From NCBI GenBank assembly GCA_937875545.1, contig CALLYE010000126.1, positions 1-6,584 of the forward strand: a stretch of DNA of 6,584 nt. The letters run 5' to 3'. Shown here piece after piece: positions 1-5,322 of the stretch. Source of the stretch: DTU078 sp002397345. GTDB taxonomy: Bacteria; Bacillota; Clostridia; Oscillospirales; CAG-272. Position numbers and translations under genes: made by a program. The notes under the pieces were generated by a model that made no database searches, was not told the DNA's origin, and saw only the letters and a list, made by a program, of their open reading frames with translations. Positions within the stretch are counted from its first letter, which is position 1; every line of letters starts with the position of its first letter.

Positions 1-1
1 G

Positions 2-742
2 GTTGGCATTCTCTTTGAATCCGAAGGACTTAACACACTCGATTCAACGAGCGCGATGACGATAACTGTTTTGAGCCTTGTCGCGCAGAGCGAATCCGAG
101 CAAAAGTCAAAAAGCATCAAATGGGCATATAAACGGCGTTGGTCAAAAGGCGTCGGCATCCACCCGAACTGGGCGCTATATGGCTATGAGCTCGGCGAGG
201 ACGACGAATGGGTCATCAACGAATACGAGGCAGAGGTGGTACGCGCAATCTATGGCTTGTATCTGGAGGGCTATGCCTCTCCTCAAATCGCAGAAACACT
301 GACGAAAAATGAAATCCCTACGGTGAAGGGATTGACCACATGGAGCTCCGGGAGCGTTCTTGGCATCCTCCGCAACGAAAAATACTGTGGAGATGTCCTG
401 TGTCAAAAGACAGTAACGGTCGATTTCTTTACCCACAAGAGCGTGAAAAACAGTGGCCATGAGCCGCAGTATTTCATCGAGGGACACCATGAGCCAATCA
501 TCCCCAAAGATGATTGGCTTCGTGTTCAGCAGATTCTACGAGAAAAAAGGTATTCCAAGCACCGTTCCAACAGGCAGCGCAAACCCAAGTATGTTGTCAA
601 GGGTCCTCTTACCGGGTTCATCATTGCCGATACACGCTGGGAATCAGAGTTCGTAGACAGCATACTCGAAAATCTGTCCAACCCCATCACGCCTCCGCCG
701 CAAATCGTGGAGGACGAAAATTTTACAATCGAAAAGGAGTAA
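2..742 (+). CDS. Large serine recombinase (site-specific integrase/resolvase family), 3' part
   Basis: The frame is open from base 2, so the gene starts outside the window and the first visible ATG (56) is internal. The 246 visible residues begin in the last part of the resolvase catalytic domain (TSAMTITVLSLVAQSESEQ, the long helix after the active site). The helix boundary KSIKWAYKRRW follows, then a Recombinase domain (about residues 50-175: the GYEL...VVRAIYGLYLEGYASPQIAETL segment, LGILRNEKYCGD, and HHEPIIPKDDWLRVQQIL). Such proteins cut and rejoin DNA at attachment sites of phages and conjugative or mobilizable elements. The catalytic serine lies upstream of the window. The C-terminus is unusual: where most relatives carry a CxxC zinc ribbon and a coiled coil, this one has KGPLTGFIIADTRW and an acidic tail, with only one cysteine in all that is visible. 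The next gene starts 7 nt after the stop. Family assignment is secure; the identity of the element is not known. Confidence 0.87.
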   Translation, partial: VGILFESEGLNTLDSTSAMTITVLSLVAQSESEQKSKSIKWAYKRRWSKGVGIHPNWALYGYELGEDDEWVINEYEAEVVRAIYGLYLEGYASPQIAETLTKNEIPTVKGLTTWSSGSVLGILRNEKYCGDVLCQKTVTVDFFTHKSVKNSGHEPQYFIEGHHEPIIPKDDWLRVQQILREKRYSKHRSNRQRKPKYVVKGPLTGFIIADTRWESEFVDSILENLSNPITPPPQIVEDENFTIEKE

Positions 743-749
743 ATACATC

Positions 750-1208
750 ATGTTAGAAAAATTTACGGTCATCGATCTCATCAAAACCCGCTCAGACTCT
801 GTCGCCACGCTGGTAGGCGGGGCCATCAAGTTCAATAACCAGACTGCCGCCGAGCTCCGTTATCCGCCGTATGTCCAGTTCCTCATCCAGATGAAGGACA
901 AGCAGTTTGCTATTCGCGCCTGTTCTGCGGATGCGCCCAACGCCGTCAAGTTCTCAAAGCCGGAGGATGAACAGAAGTACCCCATCAAGGTTGGATTCTC
1001 CACTGCCGTGGATATGCTGCGCAAGCTGATGGGCTGGTCGCCGGACGACAACTGGAATGTACCGGGCATCTACTTTGCAGATGAACAGGCTCTCGTATAT
1101 GACCTTGCCTCCGCATATCGTCCCACGCGAAAAGGTGGCTGGGCATCCAAACATCAGAAGGAAGCAGCGGCTCTAGCTGCGGAACAGTCTATGGAGATTA
1201 AGGGGTAA
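750..1208 (+). CDS. Conserved-looking 152-aa protein coupled to the serine recombinase; unknown function
   Basis: I do not recognise a named domain. The ATG follows the recombinase stop by 7 nt, with AAGGAG at 734-739 (10-nt spacing) inside the end of the recombinase gene, so the two are almost certainly co-transcribed and translationally coupled. The product is soluble, with no signal peptide or membrane segment. It has a mixed alpha/beta pattern (FTVIDLIKTRSDSVATLVGGAIKFN near the N-terminus, LMGWSPDDNWNVPGIYFADEQALVYDLASAYRP near the middle to the end) and a basic-then-alanine-rich tail. Its position suggests an accessory factor for recombination or for element biology, for example a directionality or DNA-binding partner, but this is inference from context only. 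A good terminator follows 8 bp after the stop. Confidence 0.75.
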   Translation: MLEKFTVIDLIKTRSDSVATLVGGAIKFNNQTAAELRYPPYVQFLIQMKDKQFAIRACSADAPNAVKFSKPEDEQKYPIKVGFSTAVDMLRKLMGWSPDDNWNVPGIYFADEQALVYDLASAYRPTRKGGWASKHQKEAAALAAEQSMEIKG

Positions 1209-1215
1209 AATAACC

Positions 1216-1256
1216 GTAGCGCCGGATGTTCATGTTTCCGGCGCTACTTCTTATCT
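1216..1256 (+). terminator. Rho-independent terminator of the recombinase operon
   Basis: A perfect 10-bp stem, GTAGCGCCGG (1216-1225) with CCGGCGCTAC (1238-1247), encloses a 12-nt loop and is followed by the T-rich TTCTTATCT. It lies 8 bp after the stop of the 152-aa gene and closes the recombinase transcription unit. Confidence 0.78.
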
Positions 1257-1265
1257 GTAAACCCG

Positions 1266-1312
1266 CGCAGAACAATTACACTTTCGCAGAACGATTTATA
1301 CTCTCGCAGAAC
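1266..1312 (+). repeat. Three CGCAGAAC direct repeats, 19-20 bp period
   Basis: CGCAGAAC occurs at 1266-1273, 1285-1292 and 1305-1312. The intervening bases are also similar (aATTaCACTtT and gATTtATACTcT), so the true unit is about 19-20 bp, close to two helical turns. The repeats lie just past the terminator of the recombinase operon. In serine-recombinase elements the attachment site or terminal repeats often lie next to the recombinase genes, so this is a candidate element end or protein-binding array. The placement is seen; the role is inferred. Confidence 0.55.
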
Positions 1313-1367
1313 TTTTCCTCCAAAAATCTGCACCCTGTATCAAAATTATCAGTCTTTGCCACAAAAT

Positions 1368-1405
1368 AAAGTCATGTATGAAGATTTATTCTCATGCATG
1401 ACTTT
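1368..1405. repeat. Palindrome copy 1 of a duplicated intergenic module
   Basis: Arms AAAGTCATGTATGA (1368-1381) and TCATGCATGACTTT (1392-1405) pair over 14 bp with one G-T wobble and a 10-nt loop. A near-identical copy stands at 1904-1943, also directly upstream of an extended -10. The right arm is followed by GTTTTTT, so it may act as an AT-rich bidirectional terminator, as an operator overlapping the -35 region, or as a mobile or recombinational repeat. The sequence alone does not decide between these. Confidence 0.75.
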
Positions 1406-1413
1406 GTTTTTTA

Positions 1414-1422
1414 TGATATAAT
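1414..1422 (+). promoter_or_regulatory. Extended -10 promoter of the small membrane-protein gene
   Basis: TGATATAAT is a consensus extended -10 (TGnTATAAT). No good -35 lies 16-18 bp upstream, where the right arm of the palindrome sits, so the promoter probably depends on the extended -10. Expected transcription start is near 1429, about 30 nt ahead of the GTG start. Confidence 0.6.
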
Positions 1423-1458
1423 TTAAGCAAAATTATTAATATAATGAGAGGTACAGCA

Positions 1459-1860
1459 GTGAAAAAATTGTTAGTCGCAGGAGCTCTTATTACATCTATT
1501 TGCTTAAGTGTGTTTGCGGGATATTATATAAGCAATCAAAACCACTTGAAAAACAGAAAAATTGCAAGCCAAACCCTTATTTCATTCGCTATTGGTAGAA
1601 TAGAGGATTTAAAAATTAAATACAATACAGATACCATGGAAGTGTTAATCAGCAATATCTATGCCTCCGTTAAATTTACCGACGATGGCGAGCTTTCTGC
1701 TGCGTTACATGACCTTTGGAACGCTTTAATTTTCGATGGTGAAAATATAGTCGGAAAAGAAGATGACTTAATCCAAGCTCTTCAAAGCGCTAACCCGAGT
1801 GTAATTAAAGAGATAGCTTACAACATTAGAATGGTGCGCAACAATTCAAATCTCAACTGA
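1459..1860 (+). CDS. Small membrane-anchored or secreted protein, unknown function
   Basis: I do not recognise this 133-aa protein. The start chosen is GTG at 1459, because GAGAGG (1446-1451) sits 7 nt ahead of it; the in-frame ATG at 1444 has no SD and would lie almost on the expected 5' end of the transcript. Residues 4-24 (LLVAGALITSICLSVFAGYYI) form one hydrophobic helix behind two lysines: an uncleaved signal anchor or a signal peptide without a clear cleavage motif. The cysteine in it is not a lipobox cysteine, since isoleucine precedes it. The remaining roughly 110 residues are hydrophilic and mostly helical in pattern (LIQALQSANPSVIKEIAYNIRMVRNNS) and would lie outside the membrane. 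The gene is AT-rich compared with the recombinase and GxGYxYP genes. It has its own promoter and is bounded on both sides by copies of the same palindrome. Confidence 0.68.
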   Translation: MKKLLVAGALITSICLSVFAGYYISNQNHLKNRKIASQTLISFAIGRIEDLKIKYNTDTMEVLISNIYASVKFTDDGELSAALHDLWNALIFDGENIVGKEDDLIQALQSANPSVIKEIAYNIRMVRNNSNLN

Positions 1861-1903
1861 AAACCGAATGATATCTTAATACAGCGAAGCCCGCATATAA
1901 TGT

Positions 1904-1943
1904 AAAAGTCATGTATGAATATTTATTCTCATACATGACTTTT
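1904..1943. repeat. Palindrome copy 2 of the duplicated intergenic module
   Basis: A perfect 15-bp inverted repeat, AAAAGTCATGTATGA (1904-1918) with TCATACATGACTTTT (1929-1943), has a 10-nt loop nearly identical to that of copy 1. The one stem change relative to copy 1 (A for G in the right arm) turns a wobble pair into a Watson-Crick pair, so pairing is preserved. TTGTTTTA follows, so it can also act as an AT-rich terminator for the 1459-1860 gene, which ends 43 bp upstream. Confidence 0.8.
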
Positions 1944-1963
1944 TGTTTTATATGTGATATAAT
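1935..1963 (+). promoter_or_regulatory. Promoter of the lipoprotein gene, overlapping palindrome copy 2
   Basis: The extended -10 is TGATATAAT (1955-1963). Seventeen bases ahead of the -10 is ATGACT (1935-1940), which matches four of six bases of the consensus -35 and lies inside the right arm of the palindrome. A protein bound to the palindrome would therefore block polymerase. Expected start is near 1970, which gives a 5' UTR of about 60 nt. Confidence 0.55.
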
Positions 1964-2030
1964 CAAAATGGCAGATGTTGACACCCGCGTGAGCGTGCTC
2001 AAACCGTGATTTCATACTGTGGGGGTAGCT

Positions 2031-2654
2031 ATGAAAGGCAAAAGGCTTTTTTCGTTAATTTTATTTACAACTATAATGGTTCTGATCGCTTGTTCATGTA
2101 AGACAGATTCACCTAAGCTTTTAAACAAAGCAGGAATTGCGCCTTACCAATTATCAGAAAGCGAAAAATATATATTGCAGTCTTTTGGCATGGAGAACAA
2201 TTCGAAAATTATTTCTTTCTATGCGCCGGAGGAGGCAATCACCGTAATCGTAAATGTTTACAGGCTTGACAGCGACAATAATTGGGACAAAATTGGCGGG
2301 GGCGGCATTTCAATAGGCGCGGACAAAGGCTTCGCCGAACAATTAACCGGAACTTTTACAATACAGCTCAGAGAAAATTACGCGATCGATTACAATATAA
2401 ACGCCGGTGGGAGAGCCTCCTATAAAACAGATGAAATCATGCTCGACATAGAGGTGGGGTTATCGATTAAATGTTTTTTACAGGAATTTCAAGAGATAGA
2501 AATCAATAAAGAAATTCCCGTCGCTCTTATGATTTACGGCAGCGGAACAGTTATGAGAATTTGTTCCCCTCAAGACTTTTTTGATCCGTCCGCGTTCGAT
2601 GGAATGGCTTTAGTACAGGCAGTCACCTTGACATTTTCCGATAAAGAATTATAA
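2031..2654 (+). CDS. Predicted lipoprotein, unknown function
   Basis: This 207-aa protein starts with a type II signal peptide: positive MKGKR, a hydrophobic stretch (LFSLILFTTIMV), then lipobox LIAC with the modified cysteine at residue 21. It should be lipid-anchored on the outer face of the membrane. ATG 2031 is preferred; an in-frame GTG at 2019 would add only four residues and has no better ribosome site. The upstream GTGGGGGT is a modest SD. The body looks rich in beta strands (ITVIVNVYRLDSDNNWDKIGGGGISIG, GTFTIQLRENYAIDYNI, EIPVALMIYGSG) with a motif-like end (SPQDFFDPSAFDGMALVQAVTLTFSDKEL). I recognise no named domain; a binding or sensor role on the surface is only a guess. It is AT-rich like the preceding gene and shares the same palindrome-promoter module upstream, which suggests the two respond to the same regulator. 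Confidence 0.78.
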   Translation: MKGKRLFSLILFTTIMVLIACSCKTDSPKLLNKAGIAPYQLSESEKYILQSFGMENNSKIISFYAPEEAITVIVNVYRLDSDNNWDKIGGGGISIGADKGFAEQLTGTFTIQLRENYAIDYNINAGGRASYKTDEIMLDIEVGLSIKCFLQEFQEIEINKEIPVALMIYGSGTVMRICSPQDFFDPSAFDGMALVQAVTLTFSDKEL

Positions 2655-2675
2655 ACCCCGTTTTCAGTTTTTTCC

Positions 2676-2703
2676 TTGAATTATTGCGATATTATGATAT
2701 AAT
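2676..2703 (+). promoter_or_regulatory. Sigma-70/sigma-A type promoter of the GxGYxYP gene
   Basis: TTGAAT (2676-2681), a 16-bp spacer and TATAAT (2698-2703), with TG at 2695-2696, make an extended -10. This is the best-formed promoter in the window. It sits 22 bp after the lipoprotein stop, so the large gene is probably transcribed on its own. No convincing terminator hairpin is visible between the two genes. Confidence 0.72.
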
Positions 2704-2723
2704 GTATCCTAAACCAAACAATC

Positions 2724-2729
2724 AGGAGG
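2724..2729 (+). promoter_or_regulatory. AGGAGG ribosome binding site that sets a TTG start
   Basis: A consensus AGGAGG ends 8 nt before TTG at 2738. The upstream in-frame ATGs at 2684 and 2702 overlap the promoter itself and cannot be the start if that promoter is used. Confidence 0.8.
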
Positions 2730-2737
2730 AAAAAGAT

Positions 2738-4918
2738 TTGTCACACAAAAATAAAATAAACAAAGCCGCCCAGTGGACTCCGTGCAGAAATAAAGCGCGG
2801 GGCATGGACTGGCCGGAATATCAAGCGCTCCCCGCGTTCGCGAAACCCGCCGATACGCTTGACGCGCTCTTCCTGCCCGATTTGATCCGGACGGAGCGGA
2901 CCATGTTCACCGTTCTGCAGGGGCTTGTCAACGCAAAGAAGCCGCGCATCTTTCTGTACGGTCAATCGTCAGTCGGCGAGGGTTATTACACCTGGTGCGA
3001 TCTTTTGGGTATACAGCGGCATGATTATCCCAAAGACAAACGTTTTGACCTCGTCAGAAAATACCAAAAGGAGCTTGACGGCGTCGTCCTCTACGATTCC
3101 GAAACAAGCCCGCATTACCGCAATCTCGCCTGCACGGTTGCCGGAATAAAGAATCTCCTGCCCGTCGAGCCGGCGACCTATGAGCTTATTAAATCAAAGG
3201 GCGTTAAACTCGAGGTCAAGGTTGACCTCACAGGTTTAAACATGACGAAGCCCGTTGAGATATACAATTATCTGTACAAAACGTATTGGCAGGACTGCAC
3301 GAAGCGTCTCTTCGCGAGCCTTAGCCCGATCGGGCACAATGCGTATATCCGCGATTTAGCCGCCGCGGCGGGATGCGCAGTCGTGTGGCTCGACCCTCGA
3401 ATTCCGGAAGAGGACGTCATGGTTCACAAGTTTTTAGGCGATATGGAGGCGGGCAAGAGCCAGATAATCGGCTGGTGGGCTGAGGAGAGGTCGGGTATCG
3501 GCGCGGGCACAAAACACGGCATTTCGACGATTCCATCCGACTTTTTCGAGAATCCCACGGTTTACGGCGGGTTCGACCACGTTATGAAGCCGCCGAAGGT
3601 GCCAAAGAAGCCTAAGCTGGAAAATAAAGTCTACCTCGCGATCTTTTTGAGCGACGGCGACAACGTGCAGTATTGCCAGCACAGAATGAAGGTGCTGTGG
3701 GACGACGGCGACAGAGGGCTTACGCCCCTAAACTGGACTGTGAGCCCCGGGCTCGCGGATTTTGCACCGCCGATCCTGAACTATTATTTCAAAACGGCGA
3801 CGGAAAACGATTTCTTTTCATCGGGTCCTTCCGGCATGGGCTATACGCTCATCTACGACGAGCATAACGATAAGCTCAACTTAAACGACAAAGCCAAGAC
3901 GGACGCGTATCTCAAATATTCCGAGCGCTATCTCGCAAAAAGCAGCATCCGCACAGTCACCGCGTGGGACGGACTGTGCGATATGCACATGGAGTCATTC
4001 TCCGAGAACTGCAGAACGCTTTACGGCGTAACGGTCGAGGACTGGTTTCAAAGACCCGCTCCGCTTAAAAATATCTGCAAGGAGCGTATGGCGTTTATCC
4101 CGAACCAACCCGCGTACGCCGCAAAGATCGAGGATATCTACAATGCAATAGCGCCGAAGATTGAAAAGTTCGACGGCACGCCCATGTTCCTGTCGGTTCA
4201 GGGCGTGACCTGGCGCATGACGCCCCAAAATATAACGGCGTTAAAAGAATCGCTGGACAAACTGCTGCCCGGCAAGATAGAAATCCTTCGCGGCGACCAT
4301 TTTTTCACGCTGTTCAACGAGGCAAACGGGCTGCCGTTCAACCTCTGTTTATCGCCCGACACCACAGTTACCGCAAGCGATACGACAACGGATCCGGCGC
4401 TCGTCACCGACGGCACGACCGCGACCTTGTGGCGTTCCGATAAAGGCGGCGAACAGTGGCTGCAATTCGACTTCGGCGGCGAATACAAGCTGTCGCGCTA
4501 CGTAATAAAACACGCGGGCATGGACGGCTGTGAGAAGCAGTATAATAACTCCGACTTCACGCTTGAGCTGAGCTTGGACGGCAAGGTGTGGACGCTCTGC
4601 GATGACTGTAGAGGCAACACCGCGTCGATAACGGATATTGACATTGACCCGACCGCCGCGAGATACGCAAGGCTCACGATAAAGAAGGGCGGCAGGGACG
4701 GCTCCGTCATTATCGGTGAAGTAGAGTTTTACGGCAGTAAAGTCGACTCCGCAGTAAAGCCGGAGAAAGGGCCGGATTATTCCGCGAAATTATCGCCGAT
4801 CCCAAATTCAATTGAAATTGAAGCCGCCAAACCGAGCGCGAATTATGTAATTGACGGTAATCTTTCCATTGACCAGTTTTTAAATCAAATAGTCCAGTAT
4901 GTGAAAAGCAAAATCTAA
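2738..4918 (+). CDS. GxGYxYP-family protein (putative glycoside hydrolase) with C-terminal F5/8C discoidin domain
   Basis: A 726-aa protein started by TTG at 2738 (see the ribosome site and promoter). Residues about 30-260 match the N-terminal domain usual in this family (ALFLPDLIRTERTMFTVLQGLVNAKKPRIFLY). The core domain follows, with LSDGDNVQ at about 303-311 and GPSGMGYTLIY at 363-373, the motif that names the family. An F5/8 type C (discoidin, CBM32-like) domain spans about 540-667 (LVTDGTTATLWRS, WLQFDFGGEYKLSRYVI, FTLELSLDGKVW, ARYARLTIKKGG, GEVEFYG); such domains bind sugars or surface glycans. A 59-residue tail has no recognised motif. GxGYxYP proteins are regarded as putative carbohydrate-active enzymes and to my knowledge the reaction is not established. 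There is no signal peptide from TTG 2738 or from any in-frame upstream start, which is odd for a glycan-binding architecture. GC content is clearly higher than in the two genes upstream. Confidence 0.88.
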   Translation: MSHKNKINKAAQWTPCRNKARGMDWPEYQALPAFAKPADTLDALFLPDLIRTERTMFTVLQGLVNAKKPRIFLYGQSSVGEGYYTWCDLLGIQRHDYPKDKRFDLVRKYQKELDGVVLYDSETSPHYRNLACTVAGIKNLLPVEPATYELIKSKGVKLEVKVDLTGLNMTKPVEIYNYLYKTYWQDCTKRLFASLSPIGHNAYIRDLAAAAGCAVVWLDPRIPEEDVMVHKFLGDMEAGKSQIIGWWAEERSGIGAGTKHGISTIPSDFFENPTVYGGFDHVMKPPKVPKKPKLENKVYLAIFLSDGDNVQYCQHRMKVLWDDGDRGLTPLNWTVSPGLADFAPPILNYYFKTATENDFFSSGPSGMGYTLIYDEHNDKLNLNDKAKTDAYLKYSERYLAKSSIRTVTAWDGLCDMHMESFSENCRTLYGVTVEDWFQRPAPLKNICKERMAFIPNQPAYAAKIEDIYNAIAPKIEKFDGTPMFLSVQGVTWRMTPQNITALKESLDKLLPGKIEILRGDHFFTLFNEANGLPFNLCLSPDTTVTASDTTTDPALVTDGTTATLWRSDKGGEQWLQFDFGGEYKLSRYVIKHAGMDGCEKQYNNSDFTLELSLDGKVWTLCDDCRGNTASITDIDIDPTAARYARLTIKKGGRDGSVIIGEVEFYGSKVDSAVKPEKGPDYSAKLSPIPNSIEIEAAKPSANYVIDGNLSIDQFLNQIVQYVKSKI

Positions 4919-4927
4919 ATCCGGAGG

Positions 4928-4949
4928 GAACGGGGGAACGGGGGAACGG
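4928..4949 (+). repeat. Short tandem repeat GAACGGGG, about 2.75 copies
   Basis: GAACGGGG occurs at 4928-4935 and 4936-4943 with a partial copy at 4944-4949, ten bases after the GxGYxYP stop. It runs straight into two G/C-rich hairpins. Confidence 0.8.
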
Positions 4950-4973
4950 TCGAGGCGCTGCCCTCGAGCTCCC
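4942..4973. repeat. G/C-rich hairpin
   Basis: TCGAGG (4950-4955) pairs with CCTCGA (4962-4967), and outside a small internal loop GGGA (4942-4945) pairs with TCCC (4970-4973). No T-run follows, so this is a structural repeat rather than a classical terminator. Confidence 0.6.
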
Positions 4974-4974
4974 G

Positions 4975-4997
4975 CCAAGGGGGAAAGTCCCCCTTGG
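4975..4997. repeat. Perfect 10-bp hairpin with 3-nt loop
   Basis: CCAAGGGGGA (4975-4984) and TCCCCCTTGG (4988-4997) enclose AAG. It resembles REP-like hairpins repeated through clostridial genomes. It may protect the 3' end of the GxGYxYP mRNA or weakly terminate it, but no adjacent T-run is present; the nearest begins near 5041. Confidence 0.7.
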
Positions 4998-5049
4998 AAC
5001 CGCAAATAATTGTCAATATCCGATATAATCCATAGTAGTATTTTTTTGT

Positions 5050-5096
5050 CAAAAATTTTTGCTGAGCTTTTAAAATTTTCAGCTATGCTGAAAATT
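5050..5096. repeat. AT-rich nested palindromes in the convergent intergenic region
   Basis: CAAAAATTTTTG (5050-5061) is a perfect palindrome. AATTTTCAGC (5074-5083) pairs with GCTGAAAATT (5087-5096) around TAT. The first GCTGA (5061-5065) could instead pair with TCAGC (5079-5083), so two mutually exclusive folds exist. The site lies 31 bp past the stop of the minus-strand zinc-protein gene and may serve as its terminator, though the T-run on that strand is short. Confidence 0.55.
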
Positions 5097-5127
5097 GAAA
5101 AGCGACCGTTTCCCCCGTTTCTTCCGC

Positions 5128-5322
5128 TTATTTTTCAAGCTCTATTTCTTCACTCCAGCATTTTCTGCATTTGAACCACCAGCCACCGGGCAATTTATAC
5201 CGCATTATCCAATAGGAGTCTGCGGTTATGTCGACAGCCAGCATTCGCGTAGGAACGGGCATAAGTTCGGCGCCGCACACGTCGCATACAGAGATATACT
5301 TATCTTTATCCTGCCTGACCAT
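5128..5322 (-). CDS. Small CxxC/CxxC zinc-binding protein, phage-type
   Basis: A 64-aa protein with two paired-cysteine knuckles, C13-x2-C16 (VCDVCGAEL) and C52-x2-C55 (FKCRKCW), that should together hold one zinc ion as a treble-clef or ribbon fold. Between them lies a hydrophobic, tryptophan-rich segment (SYWIMRYKLPGGWW). The start overlaps the 3' end of the upstream DUF6291-type gene by 17 nt; AAGGTG (5330-5335 on the reverse strand) stands 7 nt before ATG 5322, so it is translationally coupled. Small zinc proteins of this kind are common next to phage replication genes. The molecular role is unknown: DNA binding or a protein adaptor are both possible. Confidence 0.72.
   Translation of the reverse strand: MVRQDKDKYISVCDVCGAELMPVPTRMLAVDITADSYWIMRYKLPGGWWFKCRKCWSEEIELEK

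Noticed and set aside
56..742. ATG at 56 as the start of the recombinase gene
   Set aside because: The frame is open to base 2 and the residues before the ATG continue the recombinase family pattern, so the true start is outside the window.
1266..1312. CRISPR array
   Set aside because: The repeats are only 8 bp with about 11-bp gaps that are themselves similar; there are no unique spacers of normal length and no cas genes.
1444..1458. ATG at 1444 as start of the small membrane protein
   Set aside because: It has no ribosome site; the GAGAGG that overlaps it serves GTG 1459.
1368..1943. Insertion sequence bounded by the two palindromes
   Set aside because: The gene between them shows no transposase features, and no target duplication is seen outside the palindromes.
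1978..2006. Perfect TTGACA at 1978-1983 as a -35 box
   Set aside because: No -10-like hexamer is found 16-18 bp downstream (AAACCG is there), while a complete extended -10 already lies just upstream.
3434..4710. Several minus-strand frames inside the GxGYxYP gene
   Set aside because: They oppose a strongly supported coding region, have no ribosome sites and no recognisable content.
5024..5029. TATAAT as a plus-strand promoter toward the phage-type genes
   Set aside because: It has no -35 at proper spacing and no TG extension, and it would only drive antisense RNA; too weak to list.
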